A stretch of DNA of 59,300 nt, from contig DAOTXX010000121.1 in the NCBI GenBank assembly GCA_034434835.1, positions 1-59,300 of the forward strand. The letters run 5' to 3'. This DNA comes from JBGLNJ01 sp034434835 (GTDB taxonomy: Bacteria; Chloroflexota; Anaerolineae; Fen-1058). The position numbers were made by a program, and so were the translations under genes. Below, one piece after another: positions 14,716-23,338 of the stretch (the first letter of the stretch is position 1; each line of letters starts with the position of its first letter). The notes beneath the pieces were generated by a model that was given only the letters and a program-made list of their open reading frames with translations, was not told where the DNA came from and searched no databases.

Positions 14716-17031
14716 CTACTCTGGCCGCACCACGCCCGTCATGTCCACCTTGACCTTCTTGCCGAGGTCCTCCAATGTGTCGTAGAGGATCTGGAGGGCA
14801 TATTTGGCGTTGTGGGCATAGACGCCTGGATCCTTCTGGACGTACTGGTAGTTGTAGGCAGCCCGCAGCAAGCGCGGCGTCCAATCGCTCCAACTATTGG
14901 CAGCGACTGCTTCTTTCTCGTCGGCCTTGCCGTCGCCATTCGTGTCCTTGAAAAAGTACGGATAGGCAGCTGCGTTGTAGACGATCGCGGTCTTGGTGAT
15001 CGTCTTGCTATAGTCCACGAGCGCGGTGTACAGCTTGGCCTCAAGTGCCATCACCTCGGCCGAGATGCCTTCCTTGACGTCCTTGTCACCGTCGAAATCC
15101 TTGGGGTTCATGCGGATGTCCTTGGGTGACGTGACACCAGCATGGCAGGTTGTGCACTTGTCAAAGCGCAGCTCAAGTTCGTGGGGGTTGTGGCAGCCGG
15201 TGCAGGTATCGAACCCGGCCGTGTGCGCGAATTTGCCCACGTACTTTTTACCTTCATACTGGTAGGCGCCCTGCGCCTGGCCACCGAACAGCGACGCGCC
15301 CGCCGCAAAGTAGTGCACGTTGCGAAAGCGTGCTCTGGAATCTACCTTGTCGTCGTCGAGACCCTTGATCGCCGTGTTGACGCTTGTGGTGGATTCGCGC
15401 CCCTGGTGACATTCCAGGCACAGGTTGGCGGCGACCGGCTTCAGGTTGCCCTTGTCGTCCTTCTCTGTGCTGAAAGTGACGGTCTTGCCGCTGGGGAAGG
15501 GCACGTTGACGACGGCGCGCACGGTGAACTTGGTCAGGTCGCTGTGGCAGGTGGTGCAGGCAAAGCCGTTGCTGGGTTCCATATTCCCCACACCGACGGT
15601 CACCACTGAGCCAGAGGCGGTCACTGCCACCGTGCCGCCGTTCTTGAGGAACTCGGGCAGGCCTTGGGCTGTGTGGCACTTGACACATTGGGCGGGCACC
15701 TCGCCTGTAGCGTCCCAGTGACGGAATGGCTCACCCGCGCCAGCAAAGTGGCCCGCGTCGTCGCGGTGCGCCTTGGACAGGTCCACCTTGTTGGTCAGCT
15801 TGGTGTTCAGATCCGCGATCGAATCGTACATCAACTGGATGACGTATTTGGCGTTGTGTGCCAGCTTGCCGGGATCCTTGCTGGCGACCTGGTAGTTGTA
15901 GGCGGCCTTGAGCAGCCGTGGGGTCCAGGCGGTGTAGGCTCCCGTCTCATCTGCGTCGGCCTTGCCGTTGCCATTCTTGTCCGCGATAAAGTACGGGTAA
16001 ACCGCCGGGTTGTAGGCGATGTCAGCCTTGCTCACTTCCTTGGCATACGCCTGGATCGCGGAGAGCAGTTTCTGCTGCAAGCCTGCCAACTCTTCGCCGA
16101 TCCCTTCCTTTGCATTGCCGTCGCCGTCATAGTCCATCAGCGAGCCGGCCATGCGGATCTTGGCGATATCCTCGACCTTGGCAACCCCGGCATGGCAGGT
16201 GGCACATTCCTTCAGCTCCAGCTCCAACGTGTGCGGGTTGTGGCAGCCGTTGCAGGTGTCGTATGGCTCAGGATGCTGGAACTTGCCGTCATACAACTTG
16301 CCCTTGTACTCGTAACCGCCCTTGACCAGGGTGCCGTACTGCGTGGCTGCGGCTGCGAAATAATGGATGTTGCGGAAACCAAAAGTCGTGGTGACGGTCT
16401 TGCCACTGGCGTCCGTCGTTACGAGTGGCTTGACAACGGTATCCTCGTCCGCATCCTTGAGCTTAAAAGTATTGGAGATGACGTTATTCACGCTGACTGT
16501 GGACTCGCGGCCCTGGTGACATTCCATGCAGCGGGCCTCGTCACCGAGATTCTTGATCTCGATGCCGGAGGGAAAGACGACGCTGGTTTTGTTGATCGTG
16601 CCGGCGTTGTGGCAGGCCACACAGTCAATCAGGCTGCCGGTCGGCACGGGCTTGTCCACCACGCCGGCCTTGCTGCCATCGGCGCCCAAAAAGTCACGGT
16701 ACCCTTCTGAGCTGTGGCACTTGGCGCAGGCGACCGGGACCTCTTTCTCCGTTGCGGTGGGCCAGTGCTTAAAGGCCTCCGCGGTGGGATCAGAATGCCC
16801 TGCTTTCTGCCACTCGGCCAGGAATGGCGTGGTGGGCGACTTTTTGGTTGCGGTCAGGTCGAGCGTCGCGGCGACGGCGGCCGTCGGCGCAGGCGCCTTG
16901 GTCGGCTCGACGACCCGCGTGACGACGACCGTTTCTTTGACAGGCGGCGGGGGTGTCGGGGTCGCGCACGCTGCAACCAGCAGGCCCACCAGTAAAATGC
17001 CTGCTGATGCAATCAGAATCTTGCGTAACAC
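14716..17031 (-). CDS. Decahaem c-type cytochrome lipoprotein with internal duplication
   Basis: 771 residues from GTG 17031, five bases after AGGAGG. The signal peptide ends in a lipobox LVAAC (Cys22), so it is a lipid-anchored exported protein. Ten CXXCH haem sites lie at about residues 102, 137, 168, 260, 276 and again at 449, 492, 538, 610, 626. The two sets of five have the same spacing and local sequence (CHQGREST, FRN-HYFAA, TCxGCHNPH, CATCH/CTTCHAGV), so the protein is a five-haem unit duplicated. Each half ends with Ca-loop-like Asp/Asn/Gly repeats (DKNGNGKADADE) and an AHNAKY helix. An electron-transfer role at the cell surface is inferred. The two-component genes lie directly upstream on the same strand. 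Confidence 0.92.
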   Translation of the reverse strand: MLRKILIASAGILLVGLLVAACATPTPPPPVKETVVVTRVVEPTKAPAPTAAVAATLDLTATKKSPTTPFLAEWQKAGHSDPTAEAFKHWPTATEKEVPVACAKCHSSEGYRDFLGADGSKAGVVDKPVPTGSLIDCVACHNAGTINKTSVVFPSGIEIKNLGDEARCMECHQGRESTVSVNNVISNTFKLKDADEDTVVKPLVTTDASGKTVTTTFGFRNIHYFAAAATQYGTLVKGGYEYKGKLYDGKFQHPEPYDTCNGCHNPHTLELELKECATCHAGVAKVEDIAKIRMAGSLMDYDGDGNAKEGIGEELAGLQQKLLSAIQAYAKEVSKADIAYNPAVYPYFIADKNGNGKADADETGAYTAWTPRLLKAAYNYQVASKDPGKLAHNAKYVIQLMYDSIADLNTKLTNKVDLSKAHRDDAGHFAGAGEPFRHWDATGEVPAQCVKCHTAQGLPEFLKNGGTVAVTASGSVVTVGVGNMEPSNGFACTTCHSDLTKFTVRAVVNVPFPSGKTVTFSTEKDDKGNLKPVAANLCLECHQGRESTTSVNTAIKGLDDDKVDSRARFRNVHYFAAGASLFGGQAQGAYQYEGKKYVGKFAHTAGFDTCTGCHNPHELELRFDKCTTCHAGVTSPKDIRMNPKDFDGDKDVKEGISAEVMALEAKLYTALVDYSKTITKTAIVYNAAAYPYFFKDTNGDGKADEKEAVAANSWSDWTPRLLRAAYNYQYVQKDPGVYAHNAKYALQILYDTLEDLGKKVKVDMTGVVRPE

Positions 17032-17104
17032 TTTATCCTCCTAAACAAGCGGTATATAGTGTGAGATCCAGATAGAGTTGAATTTGACTACATGGACTTG
17101 TGCT

Positions 17105-17116
17105 CACCTCCTTTCT
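17105..17116 (-). promoter_or_regulatory. Perfect Shine-Dalgarno followed by a start-stop codon pair
   Basis: On the minus strand AGAAAGGAGGTG is a full complement of the usual 16S rRNA 3' end. Thirteen bases after GGAGG comes ATG-TAG (17093-17088), a one-codon frame. It lies about 60 bp upstream of the decahaem start, which has its own AGGAGG. It may be a ribosome standby or leader element. Confidence 0.35.
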
Positions 17117-17130
17117 GATGCCAGATTGGG

Positions 17131-17156
17131 TGTGGAAGCGCCAGTTGACTTCCACA
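17131..17156. promoter_or_regulatory. Inverted repeat upstream of the decahaem gene
   Basis: TGTGGAAG and CTTCCACA form perfect 8 bp arms with a 10 bp spacer, in the gap between the response regulator gene and the decahaem gene. It suits a dimeric regulator and is a candidate site for the neighbouring NarL-type protein (inference). Further out, 17225-17255 holds a GGGCGACC hairpin without a T-run. Confidence 0.4.
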
Positions 17157-17257
17157 TGCTGATCATAGGATATGCCCTGCCACTGGCTCAGGGCGCCGAC
17201 CACGAGCGGCAGGGGCAAGCCCATCCTTACTCGCGCGGGCGACCATGAGGGTCGCCC

Positions 17258-17932
17258 CTATTCGGTGGATGCTGGCTTGCTGCCCAGGTCAATCAAGCCT
17301 TTGTCCGCTGCATAACGAACCAACTCGGCGCGCGTGTGCAGATTGAGCTTGCTCATAATGTTCTCTCGATGGCGCTCGACCGTTCGCACGCTGATGTTGA
17401 GCTTTTCGGCGATCTCTTTGTTCATCAAGCCCTCGGCGATCATTTTCAGAACTTCGCGCTCGCGATCGGTCAGGCCATCGTAACTGGCTCGCTCCCAGCC
17501 CATCTGCACGCGCTGAAGATAATCTTTGACGAGCGTCTTGGCCACCGAGGGGTGCAGGTACACCTCGCCGGAAGAGACAGCCCGGATCGCCGCGACGAGA
17601 TCGGTGGGGGCAGCTCGCTTGGGCACGTACCCTGACGCACCGGCATTGAGCATTTCGAAAAAGTATTGTTCGCCTTCGTGGATAGTGAGCGCCAGGACCG
17701 CTGTGTTGGGACATTGCTGCTTGATCTGACGCGTGACTTCCAGGCCGCTCAGGCCAGGCATGGTAATGTCCATGATCACCACATCGGGCCGGGTCTGGCT
17801 GCAAAGGTCGAGGGCTTGTTGGCCGTTCTCGGCCTCGCCGACGATCTCGATGTCTGACTGCGCCTGCAGCAACATCCGCAGACCGGCCCGGACGATCTCG
17901 TGATCGTCCACTAAAATAGTCTTGATGGTCAT
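17258..17932 (-). CDS. NarL/FixJ-type response regulator
   Basis: 224 residues. The receiver domain (1-120) has the phosphoacceptor Asp in VVIMDITMPG, the Lys in VPKRAA, and acidic residues in VDDHE. The LuxR-type HTH is at about 155-215 (LTDREREVLKMIAEGLMNKE). It is translationally coupled to the histidine kinase (4 bp overlap) and sits between cytochrome genes. It is the likely activator or repressor of the multihaem cluster. The inverted repeat at 17131 is a candidate target. Confidence 0.96.
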   Translation of the reverse strand: MTIKTILVDDHEIVRAGLRMLLQAQSDIEIVGEAENGQQALDLCSQTRPDVVIMDITMPGLSGLEVTRQIKQQCPNTAVLALTIHEGEQYFFEMLNAGASGYVPKRAAPTDLVAAIRAVSSGEVYLHPSVAKTLVKDYLQRVQMGWERASYDGLTDREREVLKMIAEGLMNKEIAEKLNISVRTVERHRENIMSKLNLHTRAELVRYAADKGLIDLGSKPASTE

Positions 17933-19881
17933 GCCGCTGCCTCCTGCGTTGCGAGCGGAATGTGGACACTCAGCCGTGTGCCCTGTCCCGGCGCAGAGTC
18001 AATGTGCACCTGGCCGCCGACCAAGGCTGCTCTTTCTCGAATGCCTGCCAATCCCCAGCCCAAATAGCGGGGCAGTCGGCGATTGATCTGTTCGGGCGTC
18101 ATGCCCACGCCGTCGTCTTCGATGACTAATTTGACCAGGCCGGCATCGAATGCCAATCGAATCGTTGCGTGTTTAGCGCGCGCGTGCTTGGCGATATTGG
18201 TCAGCCCTTCTTGGGTGATACGGAACAAAATCGTCTCCAGTTCAGGCGTCAACCGGCGGCGATCACCGTTCACCTGGACACGCACATCGAGCTGCAGACG
18301 CTCACGCCACTCGGCGGCTAACCAATGAAGCGCGGGCACCAGGCCCAGGTCGTCCAACTGGGGCGGCCTCAGATCAGAGACCAATTGCCGCATTTCGGTG
18401 ATGGCCCGGATAGACATTTCCTTGAGATTGCCGATCTGTTTGCGGGCCAAATCCGGATCGCGCGGCATGGTCTCTTCGACGCCCGAAAGCCCCAGCGCCA
18501 GCGCGGTAAAGATTTGGCCGATGCCATCGTGCAGCTCGCGCGAGATGCGCTTGCGCTCCTCTTCCTGCACTTGGACCGAGCGGCGCAGCAGGTCGCCCTT
18601 GAGCGCCTCGCGTTCCTGCACTTGCTGATATAGCCGCGCGTTCTGGATCGCAATCGCCAGTTCCTGGCCCATCGTCAACAGCAACGATTTTTTGTTTTCC
18701 AGGCTAGCCGGGTCTGCATGACAGATCACCAGCACGCCGATCAGATCGTTCTTGGCTTGCAGCGGCACGGTGATCGCTTGCTCGAACCAGGCGACTCGCG
18801 CCGACCCCGCCTTGGCGGCTTGCAAGGACGTATGGCCTAACTCTTGTGCCCGGGCCAGACGTTCCTGGCAATCTTTGTTGTTTTCAAAGCCCGCCTGGGC
18901 GGCCAACAGGGGCGCGGGCGAGGCGTCGAGTAAAATCATGGCACCGCGCGCCGGCAACAGGTCCACGACTTTGGCAACAGCTTGCTGCAAGAGCGTTTGC
19001 CAGTCCAGCGTAGATGAGAGAATGCGCGACATTTCAAACAGCACGGACAACTCGTTGACGGCGGCCTGCAACTGCTGATTGAGCTGCGTCGTCTCGCGCT
19101 GGACACGCCGTTCGGCCTCCAGCGCGACGGCCTGGGCCTGCTGCAAACGCTGGATGCGCTCGGATTCAAACACGCGCAGCGCGCGGATGACGGCAATGGC
19201 GACGATGACGGCCATCGTGGCGCGAAAGAGTTGGATCGGCACGCCGAACAGCCGCAAGAACAAATCTGAATTGATCAGGTTCGAAGGCGGTAGCCGGGTG
19301 GCGGGCACAAACATCTGTCCAATAATGCCGTACAGAGCAAACGCCACTGCCGCCCAAACCAGGTCTTGCCCAAAACGGGCCATGCCGCTGTTGGCAAAGA
19401 CTCGGCCTTGTGAAATGAGCGCCCAACTGGTGATGATAGCTCCGACCACGCCCAGGCTGTAGCGCGTCCACACGCCCGCCGCGTCTATCCAGTCGGACGG
19501 CGGCAGCCCAAGCCGTATGACCAACATCCCACCCAGACACACCCCGATGAGCGCCAGCGCGCGCCACATGGCCGACATACGGGTCGAGCCTTCTGCTCGG
19601 CCCAGGCTGATCCCAAAGGCGGCCAGACAGGCAAAAGACACGACCAACATCACAAGTCGGATCGGCTCCAGTGGCAACCCCGACGGCAAGTGGCCCATCG
19701 CATCGAACATCTCGAACCATTCGTGGCCGCCGTGTACAAGCCCAAAAGCAGCCAGCCAGGGCATCGAGTGGGCGAGACGCAACTCGCTGGTGCGCCCTAC
19801 TTCCAACAGCACCGCCAGCCCCATGGCAAAGAACGCCAGGCCATAGAAAAAATAGACAAGCGTGAGGCCAAGGTCGGTCAT
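17929..19881 (-). CDS. Sensor histidine kinase with seven-helix membrane sensor and GAF domain
   Basis: 650 residues. About seven hydrophobic helices cover residues 5-240, forming an integral membrane sensor rather than a periplasmic domain. A coiled coil (about 245-280) leads to a GAF-like domain (about 285-430). The HisKA_3 box EEERKRISRELHDGIGQ holds the phosphorylated His near 457, followed by a HATPase domain (EGLTNIAKHA, DDGVGM, GLAGIRERA). This is the NarX/DegS-like class that pairs with NarL regulators, here the overlapping gene. The GAF domain could bind haem or another ligand; no Cys cluster is visible. Confidence 0.93.
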   Translation of the reverse strand: MTDLGLTLVYFFYGLAFFAMGLAVLLEVGRTSELRLAHSMPWLAAFGLVHGGHEWFEMFDAMGHLPSGLPLEPIRLVMLVVSFACLAAFGISLGRAEGSTRMSAMWRALALIGVCLGGMLVIRLGLPPSDWIDAAGVWTRYSLGVVGAIITSWALISQGRVFANSGMARFGQDLVWAAVAFALYGIIGQMFVPATRLPPSNLINSDLFLRLFGVPIQLFRATMAVIVAIAVIRALRVFESERIQRLQQAQAVALEAERRVQRETTQLNQQLQAAVNELSVLFEMSRILSSTLDWQTLLQQAVAKVVDLLPARGAMILLDASPAPLLAAQAGFENNKDCQERLARAQELGHTSLQAAKAGSARVAWFEQAITVPLQAKNDLIGVLVICHADPASLENKKSLLLTMGQELAIAIQNARLYQQVQEREALKGDLLRRSVQVQEEERKRISRELHDGIGQIFTALALGLSGVEETMPRDPDLARKQIGNLKEMSIRAITEMRQLVSDLRPPQLDDLGLVPALHWLAAEWRERLQLDVRVQVNGDRRRLTPELETILFRITQEGLTNIAKHARAKHATIRLAFDAGLVKLVIEDDGVGMTPEQINRRLPRYLGWGLAGIRERAALVGGQVHIDSAPGQGTRLSVHIPLATQEAAA

Positions 19882-19887
19882 GTTAGT

Positions 19888-19960
19888 TACTCGGTGATCA
19901 GTTACTCGGTGATCAGTTACTCGGTGATCGGTTACTCGGTGATCGGTTATCGGTTGTTGG
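19888..19960. repeat. Tandem 15 bp repeat upstream of the histidine kinase
   Basis: Four nearly identical copies of GTTACTCGGTGATCA, the last two with GATCG, then a degenerate tail. The unit can be split as 8+7 bp. It fills most of the 117 bp gap between the dodecahaem gene and the kinase start. Confidence 0.9.
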
Positions 19961-19998
19961 TAGACCGGATAGCTGATTGACTGATCACTGATAATCTG

Positions 19999-21780
19999 TC
20001 ACTGTTTCGGTTTATGGCACGTCTGACACATGTCGTTGGTGCGCCCGGCGTGATCCTTTGGCGCAGGCTCGAGGCCGCCTTCCGGGTTGTGACATGTCAG
20101 GCAGTTCTCGCGCCCGGTCAGTTCGTGCGGGATTGCGGATGCTACTCCACCGCCAGTGGGCGCGATCGGTGTTGCCGTCGCTGCACTTGTTCCTGGTGCG
20201 GCCGTCGGCGCTATTGTTGGCGCGACCGTTGGCCCCGGCGCCATGACTGACTTGTGGCACGCCTGGCACGTTTCATTGGTGCGTCCGATGTGATCCGTTG
20301 GCGCAGGCTTGACGCCGCCTTCCGGGTTGTGACACGTCAGGCAGTTCTCGCGCCCGGCCAGTTCATGCGGGATGGCGGGCGGCTTGCCCGACGGGCGGAC
20401 TCTGGGCGCGTTCAATCCGGCAAACTTCCAGTTGGTGCCATGGCAGGCGCTGTTGCTGCAGAAACTGCTGTTATCGCTGCCGCCCGCGTTGTCTATCGTA
20501 TGGCAGTTGGCGCACGTGGCGTCAAAACGGGTGCGGTGCTCCGCCAGCCAGGTCGTGTTTTTGTGCGAATCCGGTTCGATGCCTGTGATCAGCGGCAGCG
20601 TGGCTGTGGTTTTGCCGGACGTGATGACCTGCGGTATGCTGTGACAGATGTTGCACTCGAGCCGAATGGCCTGGTTGTCTTGGCTCAGATGCTTGCCATC
20701 ATGGCAGCGAAAGCAGCCCGCGAAATCCGTGTGGCCGATGTTGTCCGAATGTGTCTCCCACGTCACTCCCATGAATGGGAATTGGGTTCTATCAAAGATG
20801 TTTTGCAATTCGGCGATGGCTTTTTGAACATCTGCTCTGCGGTTCGAGTACACGGCAGGGTACTGCGTCCGATAAAAATCTTCTACGGCGGCAATGGCTT
20901 GAGCCGCTTCTTGTTCTGAGGCGTAGGTCTTTTCAAGCACATTGGCCCCTTCGCGCTTGATGTAGGGCAGGTTGGTGGGAATGATGCCTGCTGCCAAAGC
21001 GGCGTCGAGAGCCTGGCTGGGCTGTTGGAAGATATGGGTGGCCCGGTTGTGACAGTCAATGCAGTCCATCTTGCGCTTGGGCAGGCTGGCGATTTGCTGC
21101 GGTGTCAGTTGGCTTTCGGTCGAAAGGTACTCGATCGTCTTGCCTTGATAGGTCCCTTGAACCCAGGGGATGTCTTGCCGCTTTTTGTCCGTGGCAATGT
21201 AGTAGACGGGGTTTTCGATGTGCCAATGGATGCCGCGCCCCAGTCCGGCACTGGAAAACCCGCCGCCGGTCTTGAGGAGTAGCTTGATTTGCGTCAGGCT
21301 ATTGGCCTCATCTGGCGCATAATGCGAGACGGTGAGCATCCGATCTTCGTAAAACTTTTCGGGCCAGTGGCACTGTTCGCACACGATTTCGACAGGACGC
21401 AAGCTGGTGATGGGGGATGGGATCGGTTTCTCGAACCAGCCGGTCGGCGCCACCCACAGGTAGCGGGCGCTGGCTAGCTTGGCCTGTACAGCCGCGATGG
21501 GACCAGGGCCGATGTGGCATGTGCCGCACTCGACCCGCGCGTGTGGCGATGCGCGATACGCCGTCACTTCGGGCTTCATCACATGGCAGAGCGAACAAAA
21601 CGCTGTGGATTCGGACCAGTCGAACACGGCTATTCCGCCAAGGAAGAGCATGAACAGGATCAACAGTCCGATCACCACGCTGATGGTCGTCAGCCATTTG
21701 CTGGCACTCACCCTGGCCCAAAAGCTCAACCAGATAGACCGAGACTTGCTCATCTCTGTTTTCACTTCTTCTCCATCCAA
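19999..21780 (-). CDS. NapC/NrfH-type membrane cytochrome extended to twelve haem sites
   Basis: 593 residues (ATG 21753 is an alternative, 584). One transmembrane helix at about 30-52 precedes CSLCHVM at residue 62, the CXXCHxM first-haem motif of NrfH. Eleven CXXCH sites lie at about 62, 85, 134, 240, 356, 376, 423, 480, 505, 560 and 585, and CSNSACH at 441 is a CX4CH site. The NapC-like N-terminus would take electrons from menaquinol. The C-terminus carries a 41-residue dihaem module twice (470-510, 550-590, each starting IPHEL-GRENCLTCHNPEGG), split by a Pro/Ala/Thr linker. It is in line with the b561 gene upstream. Confidence 0.92.
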   Translation of the reverse strand: MDGEEVKTEMSKSRSIWLSFWARVSASKWLTTISVVIGLLILFMLFLGGIAVFDWSESTAFCSLCHVMKPEVTAYRASPHARVECGTCHIGPGPIAAVQAKLASARYLWVAPTGWFEKPIPSPITSLRPVEIVCEQCHWPEKFYEDRMLTVSHYAPDEANSLTQIKLLLKTGGGFSSAGLGRGIHWHIENPVYYIATDKKRQDIPWVQGTYQGKTIEYLSTESQLTPQQIASLPKRKMDCIDCHNRATHIFQQPSQALDAALAAGIIPTNLPYIKREGANVLEKTYASEQEAAQAIAAVEDFYRTQYPAVYSNRRADVQKAIAELQNIFDRTQFPFMGVTWETHSDNIGHTDFAGCFRCHDGKHLSQDNQAIRLECNICHSIPQVITSGKTTATLPLITGIEPDSHKNTTWLAEHRTRFDATCANCHTIDNAGGSDNSSFCSNSACHGTNWKFAGLNAPRVRPSGKPPAIPHELAGRENCLTCHNPEGGVKPAPTDHIGRTNETCQACHKSVMAPGPTVAPTIAPTAAPGTSAATATPIAPTGGGVASAIPHELTGRENCLTCHNPEGGLEPAPKDHAGRTNDMCQTCHKPKQ

Positions 21781-21782
21781 TC

Positions 21783-21823
21783 TTGCTTCGTCGGCCCGCT
21801 TCGCGGGCCTCCTCGCAATGACG
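21783..21823. repeat. Interspersed palindromic repeat, TCATTGCGAGG family
   Basis: On the minus strand TCATTGCGAGGA, then the hairpin GGCCCGCGAAGCGGGCC, then GAAGCAAG. The same ends occur at 37492-37525. It lies in the gap between two cytochrome genes. Confidence 0.7.
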
Positions 21824-21846
21824 GCTGAATAGTTACGCCAGGTCTC

Positions 21847-23337
21847 TTATTCTGGCGCGCCTTGCATGATCCACTGGCGAACCCGTTCAAGCTCCTCTGA
21901 TGTGAGTTGAGCAGGATGACCACCTGCGCTCATCTTTTTGATGATCAAGCTCCTGTCCGGGTCTTGGGGAATGATCGCCGGGCCGGACGTGCCGCCGTGC
22001 ATGACGCTTTCAAAGGTTGTCAGCGTCAAGCCCCCCATCGTGCCGTGACAGCTCGCACACTTGGTCTGGAAAATCGGCTGGATGTCTTGGACGAACGTCA
22101 GCTTGGCGCCTGGTGCGGGCGCAGCGCCGGGGCTGGCCTGCTCTGTTGCGCCGGCCGCGATCCAGGCCGTGATGACTGCCAGTTCTTCGGTCGTGAATTG
22201 AGCCGGATGTCCGCTGGTAACTTTGCTGATCAGCAGGCTCTTGGCCGGGTCTGGGGCGATGACGGCTGGGCCGCTGGCGCCGCCCTTCATCAGAGAGGCA
22301 TAGGTGTTGACGTTTAAGCCAGCCGTCGCCGTGTCCCCGTGACACGTCCCACACTTGGCTTTGAGGATGACTTGCACTTCGGCAAACGATGCACTGCCTC
22401 CTGCAGTAGGCGGTTTGGTCGGAGCCACGGTCGGGACCGGGGTCGGCGCGCGGGTGGGCGTGGGCAGGGGGGTGGCCGTGACCAGTACAGGCACGTTGAC
22501 GACAGACGGCACGGTAGTGATCGGCGCGGTGTTCTCGAAGGTAAAGAACCGGATGAGGGCAACCGCCATGACGGCCAACAACACACCTGCAACGGGAAAG
22601 TAAATCATCTGGCGGTGGCGCAGCACCTGGGGATCAATCGGGCGACTTGCCTGGCCGAGGGCAATAGCTTCTAGCTCGCGCCCGTGTTCCTCTGCTATTT
22701 GATGCTCGTCCAGGTAGCCAGTAAAGATACTCTTGTTAAAGGTCTTCAAGTGCACGTTGTAAAAGTGCCAAATGATGATGGCCAAGACGGCCAGAATAGC
22801 TTCGGCCCCGTGCGCCGCCTTGGCCGCTGGGATCCATTCGCCGGGGACGAGTCGGGCGGTGGCGATGGGGTTCCACATCATAAAGCCGGTGAGGCCCATG
22901 ACGATCGTGCCCCACACAACGGCCCAATATTCCATCTTTTCGCCGTAATTAAAGCGGCCAAACTTGGGTGGGGTCTTGCTCAATCCCAGTTTATAGCGAA
23001 TGTCCTGCCACAATTCGGCGAAATCGCTTGGCGCAGGCAACATGGACATCCGCGCGCGCAGCACCAAGACGCGATAGCCAACGGCAACAACGTGGTATGC
23101 GGCCAGCAGGCCCATCACGATGGCAGACACGTGATGAATGTTGCGCGTCATTTCGATGCCCCCCAATAGCCTGAGGGTCGCTTCGGCAATTGCGTGGTCT
23201 GCAAATTTCTGAGCCAGCCCTGTAATAGCCAGCAGTGTGAACGAGACCAGCAAGATCAGATGTTCCACTCGTTGGAGCACGTCAAAACGCAGGTAGCGTC
23301 CACGCGCAATCTCTGCCGATTTGGCTCGAGTCGCCAT
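21847..23337 (-). CDS. Cytochrome b561 fused to two cytochrome c domains
   Basis: 496 residues. The N-terminal half is a b-type membrane cytochrome: helices at about 25-45, 70-92, 138-160, 178-200 and 245-262, with His residues in VEHL, NIHHVSA, AYHV, KAAHG and WHFYNVH suited to two b haems. A Pro/Thr linker (about 290-315) leads to two small cytochrome c domains with CGTCH and CASCH. Both resemble the Planctomycete-type cytochrome c domain (HP-AQ-T-EEL near each end). It could carry electrons between quinone and the periplasmic multihaem proteins. It begins 1 bp after the preceding stop. Confidence 0.88.
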   Translation of the reverse strand: MATRAKSAEIARGRYLRFDVLQRVEHLILLVSFTLLAITGLAQKFADHAIAEATLRLLGGIEMTRNIHHVSAIVMGLLAAYHVVAVGYRVLVLRARMSMLPAPSDFAELWQDIRYKLGLSKTPPKFGRFNYGEKMEYWAVVWGTIVMGLTGFMMWNPIATARLVPGEWIPAAKAAHGAEAILAVLAIIIWHFYNVHLKTFNKSIFTGYLDEHQIAEEHGRELEAIALGQASRPIDPQVLRHRQMIYFPVAGVLLAVMAVALIRFFTFENTAPITTVPSVVNVPVLVTATPLPTPTRAPTPVPTVAPTKPPTAGGSASFAEVQVILKAKCGTCHGDTATAGLNVNTYASLMKGGASGPAVIAPDPAKSLLISKVTSGHPAQFTTEELAVITAWIAAGATEQASPGAAPAPGAKLTFVQDIQPIFQTKCASCHGTMGGLTLTTFESVMHGGTSGPAIIPQDPDRSLIIKKMSAGGHPAQLTSEELERVRQWIMQGAPE

Positions 23338-23338
23338 C

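Noticed and set aside
17101..17120. Plus-strand match to the 3' end of 16S rRNA (CACCTCCTTTCT)
   Set aside because: Only 12 bases match and no rRNA sequence precedes it; it is the complement of a strong ribosome site on the minus strand.
17033..17224. 63-codon minus ORF ending at the decahaem start, possible leader peptide
   Set aside because: Stop and GTG are close enough for coupling, but the ATG has no spaced Shine-Dalgarno and the peptide has no family or attenuator-like composition.
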